The notes: generated by a model from the letters alone, not told the origin. A stretch of 64,000 nucleotides of DNA from Fonsecaea monophora (GCF_001642475.1 NW_019173990.1:62001-126000), one strand, 5' to 3'; shown: positions 1 through 11,264, counted from the first letter of the stretch. Translations and numbers: made by a program.

Positions 1-645
1 CTCGAGCCGGCACGCGTCGGAGCGAATAAGGGCAACTGCCTTTGGCACGCAGACATGGCCTATAACCCACGCCGCGCACACTATTCGATCCTCCGGGCGG
101 TCGAGCTTCCCCCAAAAGGTACCGGAGGGGAGACGCAGTATCTCGATTCCCGCACCGCGTACGACGATCTTTCCGAGGAGATGAAACAACGTATCGAGCC
201 TCTCGTCTGCAACAACTCGCTCTACCACAACCGAAAGCTCGCAGCCCCAGACACATTTGCGGATTTCGAGCCCTTGGAGTTTCCCATGGCACGACATAAG
301 CTGGCCCAGCTGCACGAAGAATCGGGGCGCATGAACCTGTACGTCACAACATACGTGCATCATTTCGACGGGGAAACCATCGAGCAGAGCAGACCGCTGG
401 TGAACGAGTTGCTGGACCACGTCTCGCAGGACAAATACTTGCTGACTATTGAGTGGGAAAACAATGGTGACATGGTTATGTGGGACAATACGGCGGTGTT
501 GCACCGGGCCACTCCAGGAGGAGCGTACACCACCAAGTATAAGCGAGATGTGCGTCGAACATCGACCAAAGACAGCAGCTCTTATGGATGGGGGGTCGAT
601 CGCACTGCCACCTGGGAAGCTGGACTCCGAACAACCAAAGAATAA
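1..645 (+). CDS. TauD/TfdA-type Fe(II)/2-oxoglutarate dioxygenase, 3' part
   Basis: The frame is open from the first base of the window, so the gene begins upstream and only the last 214 codons are seen. The protein belongs to the non-haem Fe(II)/2-oxoglutarate dioxygenases related to taurine and 2,4-D dioxygenases. The iron-binding HxD is visible as WHADMAY (His at 46-48, Asp at 52-54). The distal histidine lies in the segment AVLHRATPGG, and a likely 2-oxoglutarate-binding arginine follows in KRDVRRTS. A substrate cannot be assigned; fungal members act on sulfonates, aryloxyalkanoates or secondary metabolites. It ends with TAA at 643-645, about 325 bp before ERG27 on the same strand. The family call is secure, but the missing N-terminus prevents a finer one. 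Confidence 0.85.
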   Translation, partial: LEPARVGANKGNCLWHADMAYNPRRAHYSILRAVELPPKGTGGETQYLDSRTAYDDLSEEMKQRIEPLVCNNSLYHNRKLAAPDTFADFEPLEFPMARHKLAQLHEESGRMNLYVTTYVHHFDGETIEQSRPLVNELLDHVSQDKYLLTIEWENNGDMVMWDNTAVLHRATPGGAYTTKYKRDVRRTSTKDSSSYGWGVDRTATWEAGLRTTKE

Positions 646-970
646 GTGTGTGAGAACAGAGAAGACAAGCTGTGTAGTTTCTAGTGCTATGGTGTAATGT
701 ATGATCTGGATTTTCCGTATAACTTGGATCTTTCAGTCGTTCTCGTATGTGTCCAAAAGGAGATTGATTGAGTCTTGTTTGTCTGGTGAAGTCGAATATG
801 AGACTGTATCGAATTACGTAAGCCACTCATTGATTGTGCGACCGCGATCCGAGTCGCGCCACAACGCGAACGGTGCCCCGACGTCACCGTCGTACCTCTT
901 TCCCAAATAGACAGAAAAACCCTTCCACAATGGATGGTTCTTCATAACTAAATCCTAGTGACCGAGATCA
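646..970. other. Intergenic, dioxygenase 3' side and ERG27 promoter
   Basis: No gene is seen in these 325 bases. They must hold the 3' UTR of the dioxygenase and the ERG27 promoter. The short open frames on both strands have no coding character. Confidence 0.5.
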
Positions 971-2389
971 ATGACAAACAACGATCAATATGTCCTGGTG
1001 ACTGGCGCAAACAGGTAAGCGAGGCCCCCCATTAGAACCGCTCTGTCCAATCGATTCGAGTCTGACTTGGGACTGCGCCCTACACACTGAAGCGGCCTGG
1101 GTCTGGGAACCTGTTTCCGTCTCGTCGACGAATACCTTGCTTCTCACACCCACGATGATGGCACCCTGACCATCATATTCACCACTCGAAGTGCCAAAAA
1201 GGGCGCCGAGACTCTGTCGACCCTCGAGAAACACCTCGCCAGTCACAGCGACACTTCCACCTCCAGTCGCAAGATCTATTTCCAATCCGAGAATGTCGAG
1301 TTGACGAGCCTCCTCTCCGTTCGTGCCCTGAGCCGCAAACTCCTCGCCTCAGATCTTCCGCATATCAATGCAATAGTCCTCAATGCCGGTATAGGAGGAT
1401 GGTCAGGTCTTAACTGGCCGCTGACACTGTGGACAGTCTTGACGGGTATCAGACAGGCTACAACATGGCCGACGTTCAAACTGGGTCTCGTCGGGCTGGT
1501 GACAAAACCGCAATTCCCCAAGGGGACTGTTGCCGGTGAGGAACCGATCCTTGGAGAGGTCTTCTGCGCAAATGTTTTCGGACATTACATGCTGGTACAC
1601 TGGCTCATGCCATTATTCCGCGCATGCGCACCTGAGTCCCGCGGCAAGATCATCTGGTCAACTTCCATCGAGGCGGTAGCATCTCACTATAACCCCGACG
1701 ACCACCAAGCCCTGAAATCCTCCGCGGCGTACGAACACACCAAGCGGATGGGAGACTTGCTGGCGCTGAGCGCGGTCAACCAGCCAGCAACAGCCAAACA
1801 AGTCAAAGAATACACGACACCTTCCTTAGAGCCTGCACGAGAGCGGCCACATCACTCCGAGCCGACCTTCCACGTGTCGCATCCAGGCATCTGTACCACC
1901 ACCATCATCAGCCTGTACTGGATCATCCACGAATGCTACCGCTTAGGCATCTACCTGGCCCGTTGGTGCGGCTCGCCCTGGGCCAACGTGACCAGTAACC
2001 TCGGCGCCGCGGCGGCAACGTGGCTTGCGCTCGCGTCCCTAGCAGACATCAGAGACAGAGCTATCCAAGCCACCGGCGACGAAGACGGCGGGCCATGTAA
2101 ATGGGGGTCATCCACCGACCGTCTAGGCCATTCTTCCGTTCGAGTCACCGATGTCCCCGGTTGGGGCATCAACGGCAGCGGCAAGCCCTTCAAAGATAAA
2201 TGGTGGGGTGGAAGTCTGGGAAGGAAAACAGGATACACAGACGCGACCAAGGAAGATGTTGAAAATTTCGTCGCCGAGGGGGCAGAAGTGTGGAACAAGA
2301 TGGAAGCCATGCGGAAAGACTGGGAGGCCAGGATTGAAGAGTACGAGGCCGCCGATCAAGGGACAAAGAGTAATGGACATGTAGCATGA
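971..2389 (+). CDS. erg27: 3-keto sterol reductase (ERG27), 446 aa, 2 exons
   Basis: Exons are 971-1014 and 1093-2389. The 78-bp intron interrupts the Rossmann motif; splicing restores TGANSGLGLG, the TGxxxGxG NADPH-binding site, at residues 11-20. The SDR catalytic YxxxK is present as AAYEHTKRMG, and LNAGIGG matches the NNAG-type motif. ERG27 reduces the C-3 ketone left after C-4 demethylation in ergosterol synthesis at the ER and lipid droplets, and in other fungi it is the target of fenhexamid. The C-terminal half carries a hydrophobic stretch around ISLYWIIHECYRLGIYL, as in other ERG27 proteins. The ATG at 971 is chosen because it lies only ten codons before the glycine motif. It runs convergently with glycerol kinase. 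Confidence 0.9.
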
Positions 2390-2614
2390 TGAAGATAATT
2401 GTCCCGTTGACAGGATGTAATAATACATCAATGGTCACGTCCAGTGCCCATGCAAACAGACCTCTTGAGCTAGTTCTCTCTTCTCTGTAAACCAACTCCA
2501 CATCTTATCTGCACTGCATTGCGCTGCGCGTGCTGTATGGTCTTATATCGAATCATATACCTACCTAGGTACTTACCTACCTACAAAGTAGGTATGCAAT
2601 GTGGCCATCCATTC

Positions 2615-4599
2615 TCACGACTTCCCAGCATCCTCTCCCTCATCCTCTTCCTCATCCTCGTCTATCCACCCGCGACACATCTCGACGGCCTTGCTCCACT
2701 TCCTGTAGAGTCTGTCGCTGGCGCGCTTCGAGATGCCGGGCTCGAAAAACTGCCGGCCCTCGGCGTTGATTTCCTTGAGCTCGTCAAACGACGACCACAC
2801 CTTGACGGCGAAGCCGGCCGCGATGGCCGCGCCGAGGGCCGTGGTCTCCCGCATCTGCGGTCGGTCCACGGGGATTTGGATGATGTCGGATTGTGTCTGT
2901 GGTACAGAGTCAGAAAAGAGAAAAAAAACACAAATGACAGAAAATAGAGAACGGGAAACAGGAAATAGGATAGAGAAAACAGGGTAGAAAAAGGGGGATG
3001 CTGGGAACGCAGAGCGGAAAAAGGTCACGGAGTTTATAAGAACAGTTCTGTGCAGAAAAGAACACGTTGAAAAAAAAAAAACAAAAATGAAAAAATGAGA
3101 GGAGAAAGGGGTCTGATGATGGATGGCTAGGCTCACCTGCATGCACAAATCACTGTTACTCATGCCCCCGTCCACAGCCAACTCCTTCAGGTGAACGCCC
3201 GCGTCCTTCTCCATGGCATCTAGGATCGCCTTGGTCTGGAAACACGTCGCTTCCAGCGTTGCTCGGGCGATGTGGCCCTTCTCCGTGTATCCCGTCAGGC
3301 CAAATATAGTGCCCTTGACGTCGTCGTACCAATATGGTGCGAAGAGGCCCGAGAAGGCCGTGACGAAGACGCACCCGCCGTTGTCCTTGACCGTGCCCGC
3401 CAGCTCGGAGATCTGGGACGACTCGCTGCCGAATCCTAACTTGTTGACGAGGAATTTGACCGAAGAGCCGGCCACCGCGATGGATCCCTCGAGCGCGTAT
3501 ACGGGCTTGATGCCCTGAGGCGAGAAGTCGTACGCAACTGTGGCGAGGAGGCCGTGTGTGGAGATGACGGGCTTCTCGCCCACGTTGTACAAAAGAAAAC
3601 ACCCCGTGCCATACGTGTTCTTTGCCCGGCCCGGGGAAAAGCCACATTGTCCCACCAATGCCGCAGACTGATCGCCCAAGCAGCCTGTGATTTTGACCCC
3701 CTTGAGCTTGGTGGACGCGAGCGTGCCGTATGCCTCTGGATCTGACGAGGGTACGATCTTCGGTAAGTGTAGCTTCGGGGTCTTGACGTCGAGGTCGAAG
3801 AAGGAAATCAGTTTGTCGTCGTAAGACAGGTTATGGATGTTCATCCACATGGTTCTGCTGGCATTCGTGGCATCTGTCACATACACGTTCTTTTCCGCAC
3901 CGCCGTTCAACTTGTACACAAGCCATGTGTCCACCGTTCCAAAAGCCAGTCGTCCCTCTTCGTACGCCTTCTTCACCTTGTCAACGTGGTTCAGCATCCA
4001 GAGTAGTTTCGTGGAGCTGGGGTATGTTGACAATGGCAAGCCACACAGATCCATGAGCTCGTCTGCTCCCTTCTTCTGTTTGAGTTCGCGCACAATGTGT
4101 GCGCTCCGAGTATCTGTCCATACAATCGCGTTGTGAAGTGGCTCTCCCGTTTTGGCATCCCATACCACAGTCGTCTCACGTTGGTTTGTGATTCCAATGG
4201 CTTTTATGTCGGAGAGAGAATAGCCCTGAGAAGTGAAAGAGGCACACGCTTCATCGATGCAAGTGCAGACCGATGAGACAAGCTCCTCAGGGTCGTGTTC
4301 ATGCCAACTGTCAGGAGTAAGAGAGACGAAAGTGATAGGAAAGCCACCTCGCGTTGTTTATCACACGCAGGCCTCGTTCACGCGCCAGAGAACTCACCCA
4401 GAGTGCGGATAATACTGCTCGAATTCGATTTGGTGCTCGGCCACGGGGTTACCAGCAGGGTCGAAGATGAGAAACCGTGTGCTAGTTGTACCATTGTCGA
4501 TTGCGCCGACGAAGGTCTTATTTGATTTATCAACCTATACCAGTGCTGGTCAGTGGGTAACATGAATGTAGCAGGGACCTTCGAGAGTGAGAGTACCAT
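2615..4599 (-). CDS. gut1: Glycerol kinase (GUT1-like), 530 aa, 4 predicted exons
   Basis: Predicted exons on the minus strand are 4597-4599, 4398-4534, 3137-4307 and 2615-2896, which sum to 531 codons. The enzyme phosphorylates glycerol with ATP at the start of glycerol catabolism. The FGGY-kinase phosphate motif reads AIDNGTTSTRFLIFD, followed by HSGWHEHDPEEL and TNQRET. Later come GCLGDQSAALVGQ, NTYGTGCFLLYN and the C-terminal ALGAAIAAGF. The last intron (2897-3136, 240 bp) is long, T-rich on the coding strand, a multiple of three and free of stops, so its retention would keep the frame. The start is the least certain part: a single ATG codon spliced over a 62-bp intron (donor GTACTC, branch CTGAC) fits the frame, but another 5' exon is possible. 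The C-terminus is acidic. Confidence 0.88.
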
Positions 4600-5195
4600 G
4601 TTGGATAGAGGAGGCAAGCTTGGAGAACCGAGATGAGTCAACTGTTGCCTGAGTCGTGATAGCATGGGAAACAAATAGCTCACACGGGAGTTAGGAGGCC
4701 ATGGAACCAGCAACAGAGCAAGCAAAGAACAATAATGAACGGCGAGATCAAATAGTTTGTTGCGTCAAGCTGGAGCATAACTCTGAGTGCGGAAATGCGG
4801 GGATGCATGTGTCTGCGGGAGCTATGATGCAACGCCGAGACGACGATCGAGTACAGCATGTGGCAAGCTGCTCCTAAGCACACAATTATAAGTAGCACCA
4901 ATGAGGGACTTGGGATTACCGACAAGAGGGCCCGCAAAGCCCATACTGTGACCTGTTGTACTAATCGCCATGTCCCTGGTTGATATCTGCGTACCAGAAC
5001 ATTTCGATAGATCGATTATGGCGACTGTGCACAGACGAAAACACACCAGAAAACCTCATTCCGGTTCAGAAGACAAATGAAATGTTTGGATTTGCCTGCC
5101 TTGGCCTTGATATGTACAATGACTGCTCCCTGCAAACAATCAGCGGGTTTTTGCAACGATTCTCCACTTTCAACGCACGGCTTTCTTGAATTCCT
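4600..5195. other. Intergenic, glycerol kinase promoter
   Basis: No gene is recognised in 596 bases. They lie upstream of glycerol kinase and downstream of the DUF3429 gene, both on the minus strand. The open frames here match no family I know and lack biased third positions. Confidence 0.45.
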
Positions 5196-6370
5196 CTATT
5201 CCTCGTCCTCCTCACCACCTTCCTCCTCCTCCTCTTCTTCATCGCTACCCACTGGTTCAGGTCCAATTTCTTCCAGCTGTCTGGCCCTGAGTTCCCTCAT
5301 TCTGTCGGCAGGTCCCGGAGGTCGGGTGACCAAATCAGCGATTTGTCCGCGGCCGATCAACGAAGCCACGATACTGGCACCGACAATGAAAGTGAGAACG
5401 AATCGGTAGACTCCGTACCACTGAGGAGCCCAGCCTCGAGCAGAAGCTCTGGCATCATTGTAGTACAAAAAGGTAAACGCCATGAACTGGGCAATCAAGC
5501 CAACCTCTGCGGGGAGGAGAAGTGTTGGCCATGCCACGGCAGTGGCAACAATACCCATAGAGTATCTCGGATATCCTTTGTAACCACCGTAGCCTGCCCA
5601 TTCAAGACCCCAGTGGATGGCACCAAGGAAAGAGATGATCTGAAACTACTGGTCAGTGATGAAAAATTTTGCGTTTGTCTGTGTAAACTGACCGAGGCAC
5701 CATAACCGAGCTGGATTGGCTCAATGATGTGCAGCAATGTCTCGGCCGTCTCGCCAGACATGAAAAATCCCTGGCCGTGGGTGGCCGCATATTGAATATC
5801 GAACGAGAGGTATACGGTCGTCAGAGACGTAGCCAGGTATGGGATGACACCTGCCAGACCGACATAAAGAGCTTCACGAGGCACTGCGGACAAGCTAAAT
5901 GTCTCTTTGATCGTGTTCTGTGTGTCCCAGGGTTAGCAAAAGCGAACTGTGACATCCCACGCGTGCCGGCAACCCACAAAGTCACTTCGAATACCGCCCA
6001 TCATATCCACATCCTCCTCGTCGGCAGTCTTGCTCTGCACTTCCCCAGTGACTTGTCGAGTTGTCGAGTCAGGAGAGACTGCTTGTGGGATTGGTTGCAA
6101 AATCTTTTCATGCAGTGCCTTTTCTGCCTTTGCCGTGTCATAAGCGTGGGCGTTGTGGGCGTAGCGTACCAAGGCCCTCGGAACTGGCTGGAACGCGGCG
6201 ATGGCGACGATACGAGAGGTCCGTACAGGACGAGCAGAGGTCCGCAGCGAGGCTTTCAAGGCATTGTTGAGGACGCTTGTTCGCGGGGTTGTAGCTTGGA
6301 ACGAGGTGTAGGAGCGCGGGATCGAACGGACAGCGCTAGTGCGCAGCATGGTCGTCGACATGATGGGCAA
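5196..6370 (-). CDS. DUF3429 mitochondrial inner-membrane protein, 353 aa, 3 exons
   Basis: Exons are 5978-6370, 5693-5917 and 5196-5639, with introns of 60 and 53 bp. The N-terminus is rich in Arg, Ser and Thr without acidic residues, like a mitochondrial presequence. The core is a DUF3429 domain: KETFSLSAVPREALYVGLAG at the end of exon 1/start of exon 2, then several hydrophobic segments, then GAIHWGLEWAGYGGYKGYPRY and YYNDARASARGWAPQWYGVYR. The C-terminus is a run of glutamates. The biochemical role of DUF3429 is unknown to me; presequence and membrane segments point to the mitochondrial inner membrane. Translation may start at 6370 or at the next ATG, 6361. It is divergent from COX6A. Confidence 0.8.
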
Positions 6371-6755
6371 TGGCAGGTCTGTAAAGTCGAAAAGGTTTAC
6401 AGGCCGACCAGAGCCAGCTGGACTGGAGCTGCAGAGCGAAGTTGGAAGGAGTGGAGATGGTCGAAAGGTGCTCGATTGAAGAAAGGATTGAAGTTCGAAA
6501 GAGCTCGGATTGAGCTCACACTCTGGTGCTCGATATGGAAAAGCTTATTTGTTATGACCGTGTAAACAGATCACCTGTTCCACTTTGTGGGCGCTGATAC
6601 CAGGTAATATTGGTTTCAAATGACAGCTTGGCTCAGGCCATCGTCATTGGCCGTGCCAAGCTTCCGCAGAGCTCCTGCGCCGAACCTCACTTGTCTTCTT
6701 CACTTTTGAACATACTGCCAGCGACAACATCCTCTCCACTCATTCATCGTGCAAG
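6371..6755. promoter_or_regulatory. Bidirectional promoter, DUF3429 gene / COX6A
   Basis: This 385-bp region separates the starts of two divergent genes for mitochondrial proteins. It holds two ATTGG pentamers (6609-6613 and 6646-6650), which are CCAAT boxes on the minus strand. The HAP2/3/5 complex binds CCAAT in fungi and controls many respiratory genes. That these two sites are used is an inference. Confidence 0.45.
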
Positions 6756-7319
6756 ATGTCCTTCCAGCGTATTGGCCTGCGCCTTGCGCAGCAGCAGCTA
6801 CGATCGCCTGCTTTTCGACCCCTCTTCCGATCCACCTTCCAGCGACGTCTCGCGAGCAGTGGTGTCCCAAGCCCACCAGGCCAGGGAACAAGCAAACTCG
6901 TTGGAACCGCCGACAATGCCTTCAATCGTGAACGAGCTGCCGTGAAAGCCCATGCTGCTGCTACAAGTGGTATGTCTTCTGACCACACCTTCACATCTGG
7001 AAGAAGGCTAACGTGATCCAGACCTCTGGCGTAGACTCTCAATCTAGTATGAAGTCCCCATTTTCACCACGCAGCAAGAAACTTGGTTTCTAATCATCCT
7101 TACAGCGTCGTCATCCCATGCCTAATCCTGGCAAGCATTAACGCCTATAACCTCTGGAACGAGCATTGGGAGCATTGGAGTCACATGCCCCCTCTAGAAG
7201 AGCGCGTTGAATACCCTTACCAAAACCTTCGAACTAGAAACTTCTGGTGGGGAGATGGTGACAAGACTCTCTTCTGGAACGAAAAGGTCAACTATCACAG
7301 GAAGGACAAGCAGACCTAA
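6756..7319 (+). CDS. cox13: Cytochrome c oxidase subunit 6A (COX13/COX6A), 150 aa, 3 exons
   Basis: Exons are 6756-6969, 7022-7046 and 7106-7319; the middle exon is only 25 bp. Splicing gives SGDLWRRLSIYVVIPCLILA, the conserved start of the single transmembrane helix of subunit VIa, followed by NAYNLWNEHWEHW. The C-terminus has the family pattern YPYQNLRTRNFWWGDGDKTL. Residues 1-45 form an Arg/Ser-rich presequence for mitochondrial import. The subunit sits in complex IV of the inner membrane, where the family modulates activity and dimer stability. Length and motifs are complete. It converges with APC5, whose stop lies about 200 bp downstream. Confidence 0.93.
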
Positions 7320-7515
7320 AAAAATATGAAAACCAAAGTGCGCTGGGCTGGCTTCAAAAGGCTCGTCTGAGCAAGGTGGACCTGATTTGTACATAAGGCA
7401 TGCAGAGGAAGTGAAGTGGTGACCTGACTGAGGCATAACAAGACCATAACCCATTGTTTCATACAGTTCAATACTTGAGGATTTCAGTGTTGACCCGGCA
7501 ATTGACGGGCAACCT

Positions 7516-9837
7516 TCAGACGTTCTGAGCCTCGAACTCCTTCTTAAGCCCCAGGTACTGTGTCGCGGTGTCATTCGCCAACACCCAGTCTCCTCTCCAG
7601 TGCATAATGGTTGCCTTTTTCTTTAGCATCTCCAGCTGGCCCTGCAAATCTTCTATATACCTATATTGCGCATAGGCATGGTCGATATGCTCCATTGCTT
7701 TGTTTATGAACTCTTTTTGCTTTGTCGAAGATGACTTATCTGGTCCTGACGATGAGCCAGCTAGACCCATATTTGCGTCTGCGAGCACGGAGTATGACTC
7801 GGCGGCGAGTTCGCAATCATGGCATTCCAGCACTTGAGGCATTATTGACTGGAGAAGGTCGGCAGCAGGGAGAAACTCGCGGAGGTGGTTGAGAATTGAG
7901 GCAAGGAGACAGATCGATGCCCATAACGAGTGTAGGATTCTTCCCCTAAACGCAATTTGTGCTGCGCGCATAACGATTGAGAAGGCCTTGAGCGGATGTC
8001 GGCTCTCAATCAAGATTCGTGCTTTGAGGAGCAATAGCCGGTTCTGCACGGCGATGTCGTTGATTTCATGGTTCCTATCCGCACCTTGCGCCAAGTCTTC
8101 GACCTTTTCAAGAGCCTGGTCGAGAACCCCCCGGCGGATAAGCAGCTCGATCTCGAGCAAGGACAGTAAAAGTGCAACCTTTACATCTGGTGCCCCTTGT
8201 CCGCTCAGTCGATCGAGCAAATGCTCTGCAGCATCGAGATTGTCCCGAAGTATCAGCCTTCGAGCCCTAAACAAACCAGAACAGAAGTTTAGGGCATTCT
8301 GAAACTTCATCCGCCGATGCACATGCGATGGAATATTGTTGAGCACTTGTTCAGCTTCGGCGTATCTGCCGCGTTGGACCAGGAGCCCGGCGATGCGGCA
8401 ATAGTGCTTGAATAGATCTTCGAGCGGAGCGTCCTCGGAATGGCACTGCAAGAATGCTTGTCCACACCACCAGCTAAGATGGCCAAGGCCAATCCTGCTA
8501 AAGGCCGCACCTTTGATGAGCAACATTGGCCCGACGGTGCTATGCGTTGATCGCACCACATTGAGGTAGGATGCCTTTGCAATGTTTTCAAACACGCTTG
8601 CAAGGCTGTCTCCGTACTGCATTCCAAGTTTTGCTTCACTCAAGAGTGTCGTCCCCAAGAGACTCCACATCTCCGATTCCTTGGCCCGTGCTTTCAGGAA
8701 TGCCAGTCCCTCCACCTCGCTACCGAGAATGCCGCTGTCGCGTATGGCGTCCGCCTCCTCAGGAAAAGAGCGTCCGAAGTGATACACCCAGCTCATGCAG
8801 AAGTTAAGGCACGTGTTGTCTTTGTTTTCGCGTGCGGTGGCAATAGCTTCCTGCATCGCAGAAAGTGCCTCTTCGTGACATCCAAAGTCTGCTTGAAGAA
8901 TGGCGAGGTTGAGCAATGCGTACTGATATATTGCTCTCTCGCGTGTCTGCATTGCATAGTCAAAGTATCTGTGCAGATTGTCGAAGGCTGAGTAGTAATC
9001 ACCGGCTCGCCACGAGTCAAGAAAGCTGAGGTAATTCCCCAGCTTTGGTATGACGGTACCAGCTTTGGCCATTTGTTGAAGCTTCAGTTTCATTCCGTCA
9101 GGTAATCTCCCACCAAGACGCTGGATCTCGGAGACCTGAAATTCCATCAGTTTCTCGACATCGTACATACTATATGCTCCGTGATACTTTTGATCGTCCT
9201 CGGCTAGTCTTCCATACATCAGCATGGCTAGAGGATGTGACGAATCAAGGTCCAAATCCGCAAGGTTCGAGTCAAGAGCGTTTCTGCCCCCTCCATGGTT
9301 CTTCTTCTCATATGCCTCGCGAGTCGGCAGTCTGTAAGCAATGAAATCCTGCCAAAGAGTGATGCTGTCTTGAAACTGTAGCCTCGTGTATTCCAAATGG
9401 CAGCGTCGAATGAAAGCACCTAGCGGGGATGTTCTGAGAATGGGTGAGTGGACTTGATCGGATCCGTCCCCGCTTTCGCGGTCCCTCTGAAACTGTTCTC
9501 TCGATTTCGTCAAGAGCGAAGGCAGAAATGTGATGAAGGCGTCGAGCGCATGGGAGCAATCAATTGCCCATAGTCTCTTCAGGAGGAGATCAAATAGAGT
9601 TCGTCCAGGTCGTGCAGACGGGCGTGAGGATAATGTCGATTCAAATTCAGCTATTGGGAGCGCATGCTCAAATTCTGTGCTTTCCCGGAATAATGGAGAA
9701 TGCTTGCTTGAAGGTATAATTTGAGAAAGGATAAAAGATAAAACGGCCGTAGCTTCTTTGGTGGGGACTACATCCTCTGTGTAGAGCAGAGTGAGCACCA
9801 GCAGGGCGATTTTTGCTGGAGTCAGATACCGACTCAT
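7516..9837 (-). CDS. apc5: Anaphase-promoting complex subunit 5 (APC5), 773 aa
   Basis: A single uninterrupted frame begins at ATG 9837. The N-terminus, MSRYLTPAKIALLVLTLLY, is characteristic of fungal APC5. The rest is alpha-helical and rich in repeated Ala/Leu helices of TPR type (for example YALLNLAILQADFGCHEEAL, followed by GRYAEAEQVLNNI and AAESYSVLADANMGLAG). APC5 is a scaffold of the APC/C ubiquitin ligase, which degrades securin and cyclins at anaphase. The length is somewhat above the yeast protein and usual for filamentous fungi. It is transcribed divergently from SAICAR synthetase. Confidence 0.85.
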   Translation of the reverse strand: MSRYLTPAKIALLVLTLLYTEDVVPTKEATAVLSFILSQIIPSSKHSPLFRESTEFEHALPIAEFESTLSSRPSARPGRTLFDLLLKRLWAIDCSHALDAFITFLPSLLTKSREQFQRDRESGDGSDQVHSPILRTSPLGAFIRRCHLEYTRLQFQDSITLWQDFIAYRLPTREAYEKKNHGGGRNALDSNLADLDLDSSHPLAMLMYGRLAEDDQKYHGAYSMYDVEKLMEFQVSEIQRLGGRLPDGMKLKLQQMAKAGTVIPKLGNYLSFLDSWRAGDYYSAFDNLHRYFDYAMQTRERAIYQYALLNLAILQADFGCHEEALSAMQEAIATARENKDNTCLNFCMSWVYHFGRSFPEEADAIRDSGILGSEVEGLAFLKARAKESEMWSLLGTTLLSEAKLGMQYGDSLASVFENIAKASYLNVVRSTHSTVGPMLLIKGAAFSRIGLGHLSWWCGQAFLQCHSEDAPLEDLFKHYCRIAGLLVQRGRYAEAEQVLNNIPSHVHRRMKFQNALNFCSGLFRARRLILRDNLDAAEHLLDRLSGQGAPDVKVALLLSLLEIELLIRRGVLDQALEKVEDLAQGADRNHEINDIAVQNRLLLLKARILIESRHPLKAFSIVMRAAQIAFRGRILHSLWASICLLASILNHLREFLPAADLLQSIMPQVLECHDCELAAESYSVLADANMGLAGSSSGPDKSSSTKQKEFINKAMEHIDHAYAQYRYIEDLQGQLEMLKKKATIMHWRGDWVLANDTATQYLGLKKEFEAQNV

Positions 9838-10188
9838 ATTGCGGTTGGCGTCAGTTCAAGTGAATTCCGCATATACAAGTAGCATTCTGGTTGCGTCAGT
9901 CAGGTGCATCGCTCCGCTCGAGCACCATTCCTGCTCGTGAGAAAAGTTGTTTCTTTAGCAATAATACATATGGAATCTGAATAAACAAGGAAAGGTCGCG
10001 TCAGTCTGGCGCATCGTGTCGTTGAGGCGCCACTGCAATCGTTCATTGGTTCAACTTCGGCAAAATACTTTGCTGTGTTTGGCACGTTTGCTTCATTTGC
10101 CCCGCAGTTTTTCTTCCAATATTGTCCGTCACCAGAAGGACCAGCGCAGGGAAGATATTTCGCAGAGACCCTGATAGAAGTCGTCAAG
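9838..10188. promoter_or_regulatory. Bidirectional promoter, APC5 / SAICAR synthetase
   Basis: The 351 bases between two divergent start codons hold both promoters and 5' UTRs. I see no convincing specific element. The open frame that extends upstream of the ATG at 10189 lacks an earlier ATG and is taken as 5' UTR. Confidence 0.5.
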
Positions 10189-11167
10189 ATGGCTTTTGTC
10201 AAGTCAAATCTAGAGGGGTTCCTGCCTCTGTTAGCCTCGGGTAAAGTCCGAGAGCTGTACGATGTCGACTCAAAATCCCTGCTCTTTGTGACTACCGACA
10301 GGATCTCGGCTTTTGATGTTATCATGAAGAATGTATGGTCTCCCTGGCGCTTCTCGTGCTGCCATCTCGTTGACAAGACTCATAATTTAGGGTGTGCCAG
10401 AGAAGGGACTCGTCCTAACGCTGATGACTGTGCACTGGTTCCGATATCTCCAAAAACAGATCCCTGACCTCAAGACTCATTTCATTTCTCTCGACCTGCC
10501 TCCCACGGTCCCGAATGACGTTGCTGCCCAGCTCAAGGGCCGAAGTATGCTTGTGCGCAAGCTCAAGGTGTTCCCGCTGGAGGCCATAGTCCGTGGGTAC
10601 ATCACAGGATCAGCCTGGTCTTCCTACAAAAAAACCGGTGAGGTAAATGGGAAGAAAATGCCCGAAGGCCTACAAGAATCGCAAGAGTTCCCCGAACCTA
10701 TATACACCCCCAGCACCAAGGCTGAGCTGGGTAAGCATGACGAGAATATCTCCACGGAGCAAGCCACGCAAATTGTGGGCGAGAAGTATGCGAAAAGAAT
10801 AGAAGAACTGTCGCTCCGCATCTACAAGGCAGCACGAGACTATGCAAGAGAAAAGGGCATCATCATAGCAGACACGAAGTTTGAATTTGGTCTCGATGAG
10901 GAAACGGACGAGGTCGTGCTGGTAGATGAGGTGCTCACCCCAGACAGCTCGAGGTTCTGGTCGAGATCCAGCTACAAGCTCGGCCAGAGCCAGGAGAGTT
11001 TTGACAAGCAACCGCTGCGAGATTGGTTGACAGATAGTGGACTCAAAAACAAACAGGGCGTGGAAATGACTGATGATGTGGTTGAAGCAACTCATGCAAG
11101 ATACCTCGAGGCGTTCAAAATCTTGACGGGAAAATCTCTAGAAGAGACTCTACACGACCTAAAATGA
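10189..11167 (+). CDS. ade1: SAICAR synthetase (ADE1), 306 aa, 2 exons
   Basis: Exons are 10189-10332 and 10391-11167, with a 58-bp intron. The enzyme joins CAIR and aspartate using ATP in de novo purine synthesis. The N-terminus has the nucleotide-binding SGKVRELYDVDSKSLLFVTTDRISAFDV. Further signature segments are VRGYITGSAWSSYKKTG, IADTKFEFG and the DEVLTPDSSRFW pattern. The protein is monofunctional, as in other fungi, and complete in length. The ATG at 10189 precedes the conserved kinase-like fold by about 15 residues. The 3' end converges with the CIA30 gene, leaving only 97 bp between the stops. Confidence 0.95.
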
Positions 11168-11264
11168 AGATGACATGCTGTATACCATGAATCTCCGATG
11201 CAAAAACGAATCTTTGTTTTCATACATGTTCTCTACCGCATTTGCCCAGGTGCACTGAGTTGGC

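Noticed and set aside
9228..9724. Alternative frames inside APC5 on both strands
   Set aside because: They are shadows of a continuous 773-codon gene.
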